Shown: one piece after another, positions 1 to 9,414 of the stretch | Numbering within the stretch: the first letter of the stretch is position 1 | How the letters are laid out: every line of letters begins with the position of its first letter | Source: Brevundimonas intermedia | Lineage (GTDB): Bacteria; Pseudomonadota; Alphaproteobacteria; Caulobacterales; Caulobacteraceae | NCBI RefSeq assembly: GCF_027922165.1 | Contig: NZ_BSFD01000002.1 | Location: 752,234-816,233 of the forward strand | DNA length: 64,000 nt | Direction of reading: 5' to 3' | Notes under the pieces: model-generated | The model's database searches: none | What the model was told of the DNA's origin: nothing | The model's input: only the letters and a program-made list of their open reading frames with translations | Position numbers and translations under genes: made by a program

Positions 1-761
1 TGGTTCTTCGCCCCGCCCATGGCCTGGACCCGCTTATGATTGGCGGCGCCCATCTGATAGACATAATGGGCGATGTCGGACGAACCGACGAAGCTGACGG
101 CGTGCACCAGCGGGTGGGTCAGGATAGCGTCGACCGCCGTCTTGTCGCCGTGCACCACGTTCAGCACGCCATTGGGCGCCCCTGCTTCCAGCATCAGTTC
201 GGCCAGGCGCGCCGGCAGGGACGGATCCCGCTCGGACGGTTTCAGCACGAAGGTGTTGCCGACCGCGATGGCCACGCCGAACATCCACATCGGGATCATG
301 CCGGGGAAGTTGAACGGGGTGATGCCCGCCACCACGCCCAGCGGTTGGCGCATCGAATAGACGTCGATGCCGGGGCCGGCGCCCTGAGTGTATTCGCCCT
401 TCAGCGCGTGGGGGATGCCGCAGGCGAACTCGATCACCTCCAGCCCGCGCTGGATGTCGCCCTTCGAGTCGGCGAGGACCTTGCCGTGCTCGCTGGACAG
501 CAGCTCGGCCAGTTCGTCCATCCGCGCCTCGACCAGGCGTTTGAAGTCGAACATGACGCGGGCGCGGCGTTGCGGGTTGGTGCTGGCCCAGCCGTCGAAG
601 GCGTTCTGCGCCGCCTGGACCGCACGATCGACCTCACCGACGCTGGCCAGCTGGACGCGGGCCTGGACCTCGCCGGTGTTGGGATTGAAGACGTCGCCGA
701 AACGGCCGGACGCGCCTTCGAAGGCCGCGCCGTCGATGAAATGGCGAATGTCGCGCACCAT
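1..761 (-). CDS. mmsA: Methylmalonate-semialdehyde dehydrogenase (CoA-acylating), C-terminus cut by window edge
   Basis: Aldehyde dehydrogenase superfamily enzyme that would convert methylmalonate semialdehyde (or malonate semialdehyde) to propionyl-CoA or acetyl-CoA in valine or inositol catabolism. About 253 codons are visible, reading leftwards from ATG at 761 (MVRDIRHFIDG) and open at base 1. Seen: the MmsA-type N-terminus, the segment GVVAGITPFNFPGMIPMWMF, the NAD-binding stretch TFVLKPSERDPS and the motif VSFVGSSDIAHYVYQ. The catalytic Cys lies beyond the window. No other gene of the pathway is visible. The MmsA assignment rather than another aldehyde dehydrogenase rests on the PFNFPGMIPMWM signature. 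Confidence 0.9.
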   Translation of the reverse strand, partial: MVRDIRHFIDGAAFEGASGRFGDVFNPNTGEVQARVQLASVGEVDRAVQAAQNAFDGWASTNPQRRARVMFDFKRLVEARMDELAELLSSEHGKVLADSKGDIQRGLEVIEFACGIPHALKGEYTQGAGPGIDVYSMRQPLGVVAGITPFNFPGMIPMWMFGVAIAVGNTFVLKPSERDPSLPARLAELMLEAGAPNGVLNVVHGDKTAVDAILTHPLVHAVSFVGSSDIAHYVYQMGAANHKRVQAMGGAKN

Positions 762-1110
762 ACCTGAGATTCCCTATGACGTTATTGCTGTTGGCGCCGT
801 CATAGCAGGCAGGATCATCCTCTTGCAGCCCCACCAAACGTAAAACGTCCCCCATCCCGCAAAGGCCTGTCCGCGCGAGGCTCAGAGATAACGACAGCAG
901 TTCTCAACCAGACGACATTGTTACAGGCACCAGAATAAGGTCATTTACGTAGAAGAAAGACAGATAATATCGCTAATGATTATCATGAGTTACAGCTGTT
1001 ACATCGCTGAAATAACTGTTCCCACTCCCCTCCGAGTTGATATAGAACCACCCTATACAACCGGCGACTTTAACTCTCCCGTCTAGTGGGGAGGCGTCGT
1101 TTGGGGCTGG
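762..1110. other. AT-rich divergent intergenic region
   Basis: About 350 bases between the divergent mmsA-like gene and a sensor kinase gene. It is distinctly AT-richer than its neighbours, especially 900-1030, as expected of a promoter region. No convincing ORF was seen. It holds a Fur-like palindrome, listed separately. Confidence 0.6.
973..988. promoter_or_regulatory. Fur-box-like palindrome
   Basis: The core ATGATTATCAT (976-986) is a perfect 5+1+5 inverted repeat. Read on the minus strand it gives ATGATAATCATTA, which matches the middle of the classical 19-bp Fur consensus base for base. It lies about 125 bp before the sensor kinase start at 1111 and about 215 bp before the mmsA start. 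Iron control of either gene is inference. Confidence 0.45.
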
Positions 1111-2295
1111 GTGGGAGACCAGGACGTGGAGTCTTTTGCAGAGAGCATCCTCATGGATGCCCCTATGGCTATCATCGCGATCAACGGGTCCGGCACGGTT
1201 CGCTGCGCCAATGCGACCGCCGAGCGGTTTTTCGGGCGACCCTTGATCACGCCGGCGACCGATATTCGCGAGTTGCTCGAGGATTTCGACGTCGCGACGC
1301 TGAGTTCGCCATCGGTCGTCGAAGACATCAACGCCGCAAGCCGCAGCGCCGGAAAAGACCTTCATAGAAAGGCGCGGCGTGTCGATGGTCGGCAAGCCTT
1401 CGTAGACGTGCAGGCTGCGCGGTTCTCAAGGGCGGGAGAAGACTTGGTCACCCTGTTCATCCAGGACATGACGGCCTCTGTCGCGGCCGAGGCGGCGCTT
1501 CAAGACGTCAAGCTTCAGATCATTCACAACTGGCGGCTGAACTCACTCGGGGAAGTGGCGTCAATGCTGGCCCATGAACTCAATCAACCGCTTGGCGCCG
1601 CCGTCAATTATCTCGCGGCTGCCGACTCTGCCTTCGTCCGGTGTGAGAATGCGACCGAGGTGGCGGACATGATGAGAGGGGCCCGAGGTCAGGTCGAGCG
1701 CGCAACCGACATTATACGGCGCCTCCGGTCGCTCCTGACCCACGACAAGGGGTTCCAGACTCGAGAGAATGTCGCCGAAGTGATCAACGAGATCCTGCCG
1801 ATCCTTCACGTTCATGCACGCGAAACAAAGGCCGAGATCACCGCCCGGATCGATCCGGGCGACTTCACGCGTTGTGACCGCGTCCAACTACAGCAAGTCG
1901 TGCTGAATCTGGCCAGGAACGCCATGGACGCGCCTGCGACGGGAGCGCCGCGCAAGGTTGAGATTTCAGGCCGATTGACGCCCGGAGGATATCTCATGGT
2001 GGTCAGCGACAACGGTCCGGGCGTGCCGTCGGAAATGGCCGACAAGCTGTTCGAACCGCTCGTGAGCAGCAAGCCGGGGGGAATGGGGCTTGGCCTCACG
2101 ATCTGCCGAACCATCGTCGAAGCCCACGGCGGCGGCATTGATCTCGCACCCAGCCCGCTCGGCGGCGCCGCTTTCGCCTTCACCCTCAACGCCAATGTGC
2201 ATGATCTTCATCTTCCCAACGGCGCTTCTGAACGGGACGTCGATCAAGACGAGTACAGGCAAGGCGCTGCGAAGACCGCAGGAGGCCGTTCATAA
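1111..2295 (+). CDS. PAS-domain sensor histidine kinase, FixL-like
   Basis: A soluble 394-residue kinase without membrane segments. An N-terminal PAS domain (about residues 12-120) precedes a dimerisation helix with the phosphoacceptor His at about residue 155 in LAHELNQPLGAAVNY, the FixL subgroup H-box. The C-terminal ATPase domain has the N-box NLARNAMDA, G1 DNGPGVP and G2 GMGLGLTICR. No haem-ligand His is evident in the PAS domain, so the signal is unknown. The listed start is GTG at 1111; an ATG at 1153 is in frame and would trim 14 residues. No response regulator is adjacent. A related kinase lies at 30969-32570. Confidence 0.88.
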   Translation: MGDQDVESFAESILMDAPMAIIAINGSGTVRCANATAERFFGRPLITPATDIRELLEDFDVATLSSPSVVEDINAASRSAGKDLHRKARRVDGRQAFVDVQAARFSRAGEDLVTLFIQDMTASVAAEAALQDVKLQIIHNWRLNSLGEVASMLAHELNQPLGAAVNYLAAADSAFVRCENATEVADMMRGARGQVERATDIIRRLRSLLTHDKGFQTRENVAEVINEILPILHVHARETKAEITARIDPGDFTRCDRVQLQQVVLNLARNAMDAPATGAPRKVEISGRLTPGGYLMVVSDNGPGVPSEMADKLFEPLVSSKPGGMGLGLTICRTIVEAHGGGIDLAPSPLGGAAFAFTLNANVHDLHLPNGASERDVDQDEYRQGAAKTAGGRS

Positions 2296-2398
2296 TCAGG
2301 GTTACAGTCGGCAAGTCTCTGTTTTCATCGCCGATTATCGACGCCAGGTAGGTACTTGCCACTATTGAAAGCTGCAGAGACTGAATTAGAAGCGGTCT

Positions 2399-2887
2399 AT
2401 GGGATCACGTGGAATCATTGCCGCCGGACTCCTGCCTGCTGATGACAAGGCGGCTGCGACGCTGGTCGCTTTTGACACCCTTATCCAACAACTGGATCAG
2501 CTTCTGGATCATCTGTTCATTGATGGCAGCCTGAACGAGTCGACAGTCCAGGCCTTGAATATCGTTGAAAAGGCCGGCCGGCGCGGGCTCAGGCAGTGCG
2601 CGCTGGTCGACGCCATGGACCTGCCCGCGGCGACCATCTCGCGAATGGTCGACGGGCTCGTCAAGAATGACCTGATCACCCGCAGCGCCCATCCGACGGA
2701 CCGGCGCGTCACAATGCTTTCCCTGACGGCGGTGGGCGAGCAACGTCTCGCGCGTCGTCGCGCCGACTATCGCGGCTTTGCTGCGGCTCTGCCTCCTGAG
2801 GCGGTCGAGGCCATGCGCACCATGTCGCCGATGTTGGACGACTTCATCCAATCCCTCGCGATGACCGCACGGGAAGAAGCCGCTTAG
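2399..2887 (+). CDS. MarR-family transcriptional regulator
   Basis: A 162-residue winged-helix protein. The helix-turn-helix is in GLRQCALVDAMDLPAATISRM (residues about 63-82), and the wing contains ITRSAHPTDRRVTMLSLT, the typical MarR DRR signature. It starts at ATG 2399 after the purine-rich stretch AGAAGCGG. It sits between the FixL-like kinase and the globin chemoreceptor on the same strand but ends in its own terminator, so it is probably an independent unit. Ligand and targets are unknown. Confidence 0.85.
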   Translation: MGSRGIIAAGLLPADDKAAATLVAFDTLIQQLDQLLDHLFIDGSLNESTVQALNIVEKAGRRGLRQCALVDAMDLPAATISRMVDGLVKNDLITRSAHPTDRRVTMLSLTAVGEQRLARRRADYRGFAAALPPEAVEAMRTMSPMLDDFIQSLAMTAREEAA

Positions 2888-2891
2888 GACG

Positions 2892-2914
2892 AAGGTTGCA
2901 CACCGCAACCTTTT
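2892..2914 (+). terminator. Rho-independent terminator after the MarR gene
   Basis: Perfect 8-bp stem (2892-2899 with 2905-2912), 5-base loop ACACC, with a T run at 2911-2914. It begins five bases after the stop codon of the MarR gene. Confidence 0.7.
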
Positions 2915-2930
2915 CACATCTCAACTCAGA

Positions 2931-2945
2931 TTAACCCTGACTTAG
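2931..2945 (+). promoter_or_regulatory. Near-consensus CtrA binding site
   Basis: TTAA, seven bases, then TTAG matches the Caulobacterales CtrA box TTAA-N7-TTAA in seven of eight positions. It is about 45 bp upstream of the chemoreceptor start at 2988. Cell-cycle control of the receptor is an inference from this site. Confidence 0.35.
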
Positions 2946-2987
2946 GCGTAACCGCTCATCTTTTCCGAAGCATCGGAAAGGGCGAGC

Positions 2988-4604
2988 ATGTCTGCAGATA
3001 TGGAACTTCAGAAACGGCTGGATTTTCTGAAGTTGGACGCTCGCGCCAAGACGGCGCTTTCCAAGGCGCGGCCTGATATCGAGGCCGCGCTTGGGCAGAG
3101 CCTGGACGCATTTTATGATCAGGTCCGCGCCACCCCTGAAGTGTCGCACTTCTTCAATTCCGAAAGCCATATTGCGGGGGCGAAAAGCGCTCAATCCAAG
3201 CACTGGTCCCTTATCGCCTCTGGGGATTTCACACCTGAGTATGTCGAGGGCGTCCGTCGAATCGGACAGACCCATGCCCGGATCGGGCTTGAGCCGCGCT
3301 GGTACATCGGTGGTTATGGACTGATCCTCAACGGTCTGATCAAGGCCATCGTCAAGGCGCACTCCGGCAAGCGCGGCCCGTTCGGCCGCAAGGACGACGG
3401 AGACGCCTTGGGCGAGGCCATCGCCAGCGTGGTCAAGGCCGCCATGCTGGACATGGACATCGTCATTTCCCTTTATCTTGAGGCGGCCGAAACCGCTCGT
3501 CGCGAGGCGGACGAGAAGCGCGCCCAGGCCGAGGCCGAACAGAGCCGGGTCGTCGCCGCCACGGCGGACGCCCTGACCGCGCTGGCCCAGGGCGATTTGA
3601 CGGCGCGGATCCACACCGACTTCCCCGGCAGCTACGCGCGGCTGAAAGAGGATTTCAACGCCGCCATGGCCCAACTGGACGCCGCCATGGCGGAAATTTC
3701 GGGCAACACCCAGGCCATGCAGGCCGGGGCGAGCGAAATCAGCGAGGCCGCCGACGACCTGTCGCGGCGGACCGAACAGCAGGCCGCGACGCTCGAAGAA
3801 ACGGCCGCCGCCCTCGACGAGATCACCGCCACGGTGAAGAAGACCGCCGAGGGGGCCAACCAGGCCGCGACAGTCGTGGAGACGTCGCGCGTGGCGGCGG
3901 AGAAGTCACGGGAGATCGTGCATCGCGCGGTCGACGCCATGGGCGCGATCGAGTCGTCAGCCGACAAGATCGGCCTGATCATCGGCGTCATCGACGAAAT
4001 CGCCTTCCAGACCAATCTGCTCGCCCTGAACGCCGGGGTCGAGGCGGCCCGCGCGGGCGAGGCCGGGCGCGGTTTCGCCGTCGTGGCCTCCGAGGTCCGC
4101 GCCCTGGCTCAGCGGTCAGCCGAAGCGGCGCGAGAAATCAAGTCGCTGATCACGGCCTCATCCGTTCAGGTGAAGTCGGGGGTCAGTCTAGTCGGGGAGA
4201 CGGGCGAGGCCCTGTCGGCCATCGTCGCGCGCGTGATGGAAATCGATCAGTTGATGTCCGAGATCACCGCCTCGACGCAGGAACAATCCACGGCGCTGCA
4301 CGAGGTCAATACGGCGGTGAACCAGATGGATCAGGTGACGCAGCAAAACGCCGCCATGGTCGAGGAATCCACCGCCGCCAGCCACAATCTGACGCAGGAA
4401 GGCGCGCGTCTGGCGTCGCTCCTGGCGCGCTTCCAGGTCACGAACCAAAACAGTGCGGGACAGGCTGGCAGGGCCGCCGCCAAGCCGTCGAACAACGCCC
4501 CACCGCCGCGCTCCCCACGACCGGTCGCCACTCCGGTCCTACGGCAGACAGGATCCGCGGCGCTCGCCGCCGCGCCAGAAGCGAACGAATGGGAAGAATT
4601 CTAA
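2988..4604 (+). CDS. Soluble globin-coupled methyl-accepting chemotaxis protein
   Basis: A 538-residue receptor of the HemAT type. Residues about 5-165 form a protoglobin domain with the expected proximal haem His near residue 96 ([20 protein letters not shown]). A HAMP-like linker follows ([11 protein letters not shown], about 200-210). The methyl-accepting signalling domain has the invariant hairpin tip [20 protein letters not shown]. There is no transmembrane segment, so it should be cytoplasmic and sense O2 or another haem ligand. The C-terminus ends in EWEEF, similar to the pentapeptide tether that recruits CheR/CheB. No other che gene lies nearby. Confidence 0.93.
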   Translation: MSADMELQKRLDFLKLDARAKTALSKARPDIEAALGQSLDAFYDQVRATPEVSHFFNSESHIAGAKSAQSKHWSLIASGDFTPEYVEGVRRIGQTHARIGLEPRWYIGGYGLILNGLIKAIVKAHSGKRGPFGRKDDGDALGEAIASVVKAAMLDMDIVISLYLEAAETARREADEKRAQAEAEQSRVVAATADALTALAQGDLTARIHTDFPGSYARLKEDFNAAMAQLDAAMAEISGNTQAMQAGASEISEAADDLSRRTEQQAATLEETAAALDEITATVKKTAEGANQAATVVETSRVAAEKSREIVHRAVDAMGAIESSADKIGLIIGVIDEIAFQTNLLALNAGVEAARAGEAGRGFAVVASEVRALAQRSAEAAREIKSLITASSVQVKSGVSLVGETGEALSAIVARVMEIDQLMSEITASTQEQSTALHEVNTAVNQMDQVTQQNAAMVEESTAASHNLTQEGARLASLLARFQVTNQNSAGQAGRAAAKPSNNAPPPRSPRPVATPVLRQTGSAALAAAPEANEWEEF

Positions 4605-4613
4605 CCGGGCGCG

Positions 4614-5348
4614 TCACCAGTCTATGGGTTTGCCGTCCCAGGCGAAGAAGCGACCGCTGTCCGACGGCTGAAGCCCATCGATAACCCGCAGGAGCGCCTG
4701 AGCCGATTCAGCCGGAGACAATCGGCCGGCGACCGGCGAACGCGCGGGAAAGGGCGCGCTGAGGCGGGTTTCGACCGTTCCCGGATGTAGCGCCGCACAA
4801 ACCCCCAGGGGGTGGGTCCGTCGGTGTTCGACGGCAAGCGTGGCGATGAACATGTTGAGCGCGGCCTTGGACGCCCTGTAGCCGTACCATCCCCCCAGTC
4901 GATTGTCCGAAATGCTGCCCACGCGCGCCGACAGGGCCGCAAAGACACCGGGCCGGTCGCGGGGCGTCAAAGGCAGGAAATGCTTCGCCACCAAGGCCGG
5001 ACCGATGGCGTTGACGAGAAACAACTGCTGGAGCGCAGCGGCGTCCAGAGCCCGCATGGTCTTCTCTGGCGCCACGCCCTGGCCTTGAAGCAGACCGGTC
5101 GCGACGATCACGCGCGACGGCACTCCCTGGAGAGCGACGGCCTCTGCAGCGCGGGCGATCTGCGCCTCGTCGGTGATGTCCGTCTCGATGAAGCGCCAAC
5201 CCGCGTCGTCAGGCCAGTCCGACGGCCTAGTCCGCCCTAGGCCGATCAGGCCGTCATAGCGGTTCTGCGCCGCCAGTCCTTGCAGCAGGGCGGCCCCAAT
5301 GCCGCCTCCGGCTCCGACCACGACGGCGAGATTTCCCGTCTCCGTCAT
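4614..5348 (-). CDS. Short-chain dehydrogenase/reductase
   Basis: SDR-fold NAD(P)-dependent oxidoreductase of about 244 residues. It shows the N-terminal nucleotide-binding loop VVGAGGGIGAAL and the catalytic YGYRASKAAL (Tyr-x3-Lys). The start at ATG 5348 (MTETGNLAVVV) follows AGGGACGG and lies eight bases after the stop of the LOV kinase gene. A longer frame exists but would overlap that gene. The tight spacing suggests co-transcription with the photoreceptor kinase. The substrate is unknown. Its 3' end nearly meets the chemoreceptor gene, which is convergent. Confidence 0.85.
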   Translation of the reverse strand: MTETGNLAVVVGAGGGIGAALLQGLAAQNRYDGLIGLGRTRPSDWPDDAGWRFIETDITDEAQIARAAEAVALQGVPSRVIVATGLLQGQGVAPEKTMRALDAAALQQLFLVNAIGPALVAKHFLPLTPRDRPGVFAALSARVGSISDNRLGGWYGYRASKAALNMFIATLAVEHRRTHPLGVCAALHPGTVETRLSAPFPARSPVAGRLSPAESAQALLRVIDGLQPSDSGRFFAWDGKPIDW

Positions 5349-5355
5349 CCGTCCC

Positions 5356-7974
5356 TCATTCCTCTGAAAGGATGGCGTCGATCCGCCGTGCAAGAACCTT
5401 CAGTTCGAAAGGCTTGGTCAGAATATGCATCCCCGGATCGAGGTGGCCGCCGCTCAAGACAGACGTCTCGGCATAACCCGTGATGAACAGGACCTTCAGT
5501 CCAGGCCGGCCGACCCGCGCAGCGTCCGCCAACTGTCTGCCGTTCATTCCGCCCGGCAGTCCCACATCGGTGATGAGAAGATCGATGGTTCGCCCCGAGT
5601 TCAGGATGGCCATGCCCTCACGACCGTCCCCGGCTTCCAACAGCTCATAACCGGCATCCGCCAGGCCCTCAGACAGCAGCATGCGTATCGTGGCTTCGTC
5701 ATCAACGATCAGCACAGTTCGCTGTCCCTGGGAGTGCGTAGCCGCCGGCGCGTCTTCGATGGCTCCATCAAGGTCTAGCGCACCGAAATATCGGGGCAGA
5801 TAAAGGCAGATCGCGGCGCCCTCGCCTGGTCGGGAACAGATCTGAACCTGCCCGCCCGACTGCTGGACGAAGCCATAAATCATCGACAGCCCGAGGCCGG
5901 TGCCCTGGCCGAGGGGCTTGGTGGTGAAGAAGGGATCAAAGGCGCGCGCGATCACGTCGTCCGTCATGCCGACCCCCGTGTCCGTCACGCAGATCCGCAC
6001 ATACTCGCCCGCTTCCAGATGAAAAGCCGCGTCCACGGACTTGTCCATCCAGCCGTTGGACATTTCGAGCGTCAATTGTCCGCCGTCGGGCATGGCGTCG
6101 CGGGCGTTGATGCAGAGGTTGAGAAGGGCGTTCTCAAGCTGGCCCGGATCGACCAACACAGGCCAGAGACCGGCTTGATAGCGGGTTTCGAACTGGATGG
6201 CCGGTCCGATGGTCTGACGGATCAGGTCCTCCATGCTGCGGGCCAAGGTTTCGACGTCCGTCCCCTTCGGCTCAAGCGTCTGGCGACGTGAGAAGGCGAG
6301 CAGACGATGCGTCAACGCGGTCGCCCGCTGGGCCGCCGCCTGCGCCGCAGAAATGAAGCGGCCCGCCTCCGCCACCCGCCCCTCGGCGATCCGCTTGGCC
6401 AACAGCTCCAGACTGCCCGATATCCCGGTGAGCAGATTGTTGAAGTCATGGGCGATGCCTCCGGTCAGCTGACCTACGGCTTCCATCTTTTGGGACTGAC
6501 GCAGGGCGGCTTCGCTGGCCAAGAGTTCGGCGGTCCGCTCCTCGACCGTCCGCTCGAGGGACGCCGCCAGCTTGGCAAGATGCCGTTCGGCCCGTCGGCG
6601 TTCACGCGCCGCCAGGGTGCGCTCGCCGACGTCGCGAAGGAATCGAAGCTCGTCCTCTTGCCAGGCGCGCGGCGAGCCGTGGTTCAGATAGACCAAGGCC
6701 ACCATCCCAGCCTGGTCCCGCAGAGGCATGTTCACGACAGCGCGCGCGTTGATAGCCTCAAGGGTTGGGGCGGTCGCCACAGTCCGCGGGTCTTCGCGGG
6801 CATCGGAAAAGGCGACGGTCTCGCCCCGCTTCAGGTCTTCGATATAGGAGCCGTAGTCGCGGAAGTTGAGCACCCCGGCCAGGGTCTCTACGCCCGCGGC
6901 ATTCCAGTCGCGTGCGATCGTGATGGTTTCCTCATCGCGATCCACGATGCCGAATCCAGCGCGGCTGACCTCAAGCGTGTGTCCCAGTATCTCCGCTGCA
7001 GCATAAGTGATCTCCTCCGGGTCTTCGAGATCGCGCAAAACATCCGAGAGCTCCACCATGGCCGTTCGGAGCCGTTCGGCCCGCACACGCTCGGTGATAT
7101 CCGTGGTCACGCCCGCAATGCGACGAGGTCGATCATCGGCGTCGAGCACCAGGATGCCTCTCGCCTCCATCCAGCGCACATCCCCCAACGGCGTGATGAC
7201 CCGGTGGATGATGTGATAGTCAGCCCCGTCCCGAATGGTCGCCTCGCTCTGCGCGAGCACCGCATTCCGGTCGTCGGGATGGATCATCTTCTGACGATCA
7301 TCGTAGGTGAAGCCCGTGTCGACCGGCCAGCCCATCAGGGTTTTGTAGGCGTCGGAGGCGACAAGCGTGCGGGTCTGAACATCGACGCTCCACGCGCCCA
7401 AACCCCCAGCCCGCATCGCCAGATCCAGCTCACGATCCCGGTCGCGATCCGCCCGCAGCCTGGTCGTCAACTCGGCTTCAAGTGCGGCCTTGTCGGTCTG
7501 CAAGCCGGCGAGGCGAGCGCGTTCGATTGTGACATCGACCTGGCTGGCGAAGAAGTAGGTCAGGGCTCCGTTCGCATCAAACACTGGGGCCATCAAAAGA
7601 CGGTTCCAGAAGCCTTGCCCGTCCTTGCGATGATTGCGGATGTCGATCTCGATAGGTCGGACGGCGTCCACGGCTTCCCGTATCAGGCGTACGGTCTCGG
7701 GGTCGGTCTCAGGCCCCTGGAGGAAGCGGCAGTTACGCCCGACGATCTCCTCACGGGCGTAGCCTGTGAGCCGACAGAAGGAGTCGTTGGCAAACACCAC
7801 GGGATTGTCGGCTTGCCGCGGATTCGTGATGATCATCGGCATGCGCGTCGCGCGAACCACCGAAACGAAGGGATCCGTGCCGCCGTCCAGGCCCAGAACC
7901 TCCGCCGCGATCCGCTCGGCTTCCTGCCTGACGTGGTCTGCGCTTTTCGGATCGTAGGGGTCGGACTCAGTCAA
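5356..7974 (-). CDS. LOV-PAS-GAF hybrid histidine kinase with receiver domain
   Basis: An 872-residue soluble hybrid kinase. Domain order: LOV (about 35-150) with the flavin-reactive Cys82 in GRNCRFLQ, a second PAS (about 185-300), GAF (about 310-460), a coiled linker, the phosphoacceptor His509 in GGIAHDFNNLL, an ATPase domain (DTGVGM, GLGLSMIYG) and a C-terminal receiver with phosphoacceptor Asp803 (LLITDVGLPGG). The conserved NCRFLQ motif implies blue-light sensing through a cysteinyl-flavin adduct. The start codon is TTG at 7974 after GAGGTGAAGG; no in-frame ATG lies upstream. It is followed after eight bases by the SDR gene. Confidence 0.93.
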   Translation of the reverse strand: MTESDPYDPKSADHVRQEAERIAAEVLGLDGGTDPFVSVVRATRMPMIITNPRQADNPVVFANDSFCRLTGYAREEIVGRNCRFLQGPETDPETVRLIREAVDAVRPIEIDIRNHRKDGQGFWNRLLMAPVFDANGALTYFFASQVDVTIERARLAGLQTDKAALEAELTTRLRADRDRDRELDLAMRAGGLGAWSVDVQTRTLVASDAYKTLMGWPVDTGFTYDDRQKMIHPDDRNAVLAQSEATIRDGADYHIIHRVITPLGDVRWMEARGILVLDADDRPRRIAGVTTDITERVRAERLRTAMVELSDVLRDLEDPEEITYAAAEILGHTLEVSRAGFGIVDRDEETITIARDWNAAGVETLAGVLNFRDYGSYIEDLKRGETVAFSDAREDPRTVATAPTLEAINARAVVNMPLRDQAGMVALVYLNHGSPRAWQEDELRFLRDVGERTLAARERRRAERHLAKLAASLERTVEERTAELLASEAALRQSQKMEAVGQLTGGIAHDFNNLLTGISGSLELLAKRIAEGRVAEAGRFISAAQAAAQRATALTHRLLAFSRRQTLEPKGTDVETLARSMEDLIRQTIGPAIQFETRYQAGLWPVLVDPGQLENALLNLCINARDAMPDGGQLTLEMSNGWMDKSVDAAFHLEAGEYVRICVTDTGVGMTDDVIARAFDPFFTTKPLGQGTGLGLSMIYGFVQQSGGQVQICSRPGEGAAICLYLPRYFGALDLDGAIEDAPAATHSQGQRTVLIVDDEATIRMLLSEGLADAGYELLEAGDGREGMAILNSGRTIDLLITDVGLPGGMNGRQLADAARVGRPGLKVLFITGYAETSVLSGGHLDPGMHILTKPFELKVLARRIDAILSEE

Positions 7975-8248
7975 TCGCCTTCACCTCGGCTACGTTGGTC
8001 AAACGAGCGCACGGGCATCAAAACACACGAAAAGCTCTACGGTTCATCGCGTCCGGCGGATGTCTGGAGCGGACGTTTAGCGTATTTGAAGAGGCCAAAC
8101 CCTCCTTTGAACGATTCCGTACACAAAATGCCCGCCCTGTTCAGCTTAAACTACCGGAACCATTAAAGAAATAACGCTCACGGCGGAACCGAGTCCGCCC
8201 CCGGCCATTTCGTTCTGCGGCCCGGCTTGGCGGGTCGGAGCACACATC

Positions 8249-9382
8249 ATGAAGATCGCGCAGGTCACACCGCTTTATGAGGCCGTTCCTCCGAAGCTTT
8301 ACGGCGGAACCGAGCGCGTCGTGGCGCATCTGACTGACGCCCTGGTGGACCTGGGGCACGATGTCACCCTGTTCGCCAGCGCCGACGCCCAAACCCGAGC
8401 ACGGCTGGTTCCGGTTCGCGATCAGGCCATTCGCCTTGACCCAGCGCCTCTGAAGTCCGACCTCGCCGCCCACCTGTCGATGCTGGGCGAAGTGCTGGAC
8501 CGCGTCGATGAGTTCGACGTGATCCACTTCCACACAGACATGATCCACTTCCCCTTGTTCAGACCTTATGCGGATAAGACCGTGACCACCCTGCACGGTC
8601 GCCTGGACATGAAGGACCTGCCGGGGGTCTATGCGCGCTGGGATGAGTTCGGGCTCATTTCCATCTCAGACGACCAGCGCAGGCCGTTGCCGCTCGCCAA
8701 CTGGAAGGCCACTGTCCATCACGGCATGCCGGGCGAGCAATATCTATTCTCGGCCCAGTCGCAGGGCTATCTGGCATTTCTGGGTCGGATTTCTCCTGAG
8801 AAAAGACCTGACCGAGCCATCGAGATCGCCACCAAACTGGGCAAACGCCTGAAGATCGCGGCCAAGGTCGACGCCGCCGACAAGATCTACTGGGAAGAGA
8901 CGATCCGCCCCCTGGTCGAAGGCAATCCGCTGATCGAGTTCGTCGGCGAGATCGGCGACCATCAAAAGTCGGCCTTCTTGGGCGGCGCCGACGCCCTGCT
9001 GTTCCCCATCGATTGGCCTGAACCCTTCGGTCTGGTCATGATCGAGGCCATGGCCTGCGGTACGCCTGTCGTCGCCTTCCGTTGCGGGTCGACCCCCGAG
9101 ATCATCGAGGACGGAGCCACCGGCTTCCTGGTCGACACGATGGAGCAGGCCGTCGCCGCCGCCGGTCGCGTCCATCTGCTGGACCGCGAGGCCGTGCGGG
9201 CCCGGTTCGATCTGCGCTTCTCGGCGACCGCGATGGCGCGCCGTTATCTGGACGTCTATGGCGATCTGCTGGCGCGTCGTCCGTTCGCCGGAGCAGTTTT
9301 GAAGGCAGAGGAAGTCCTGGACGACGTGGTCACGCCCCTCCGTCCCCTGGCCGAAGAACGCAGCTTCGCCGCCAGCGCATAA
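8249..9382 (+). CDS. GT4-family glycosyltransferase
   Basis: A GT-B fold transferase of 377 residues. The N-terminal domain opens with the substrate-side loop PPKLYGGTERVV. The C-terminal nucleotide-sugar site has FLGRISPEKRPDRAIEIA and the E-x7-E motif EPFGLVMIEAMACGTPVVA. The start ATG 8249 follows GGAGCAC. A glycogen-debranching-type enzyme lies downstream on the same strand, a pairing that suggests storage or stress-related glycan metabolism. Donor and acceptor are unknown. Confidence 0.88.
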   Translation: MKIAQVTPLYEAVPPKLYGGTERVVAHLTDALVDLGHDVTLFASADAQTRARLVPVRDQAIRLDPAPLKSDLAAHLSMLGEVLDRVDEFDVIHFHTDMIHFPLFRPYADKTVTTLHGRLDMKDLPGVYARWDEFGLISISDDQRRPLPLANWKATVHHGMPGEQYLFSAQSQGYLAFLGRISPEKRPDRAIEIATKLGKRLKIAAKVDAADKIYWEETIRPLVEGNPLIEFVGEIGDHQKSAFLGGADALLFPIDWPEPFGLVMIEAMACGTPVVAFRCGSTPEIIEDGATGFLVDTMEQAVAAAGRVHLLDREAVRARFDLRFSATAMARRYLDVYGDLLARRPFAGAVLKAEEVLDDVVTPLRPLAEERSFAASA

Positions 9383-9414
9383 GCGCCGCCTTACCGGTTT
9401 CATGAAGAAAAACA

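Noticed and set aside
6307..8166. Long plus-strand frame (619 codons) opposite the LOV kinase
   Set aside because: Antisense shadow of a gene with clear LOV, kinase and receiver motifs; the translation has no recognisable family.
8156..8178. GGAAC...CGCT upstream of the glycosyltransferase as an EcfG stress promoter
   Set aside because: The spacer is 14 bases and the second element is CGCT, neither matching the GGAAC-N16-18-CGTT pattern.
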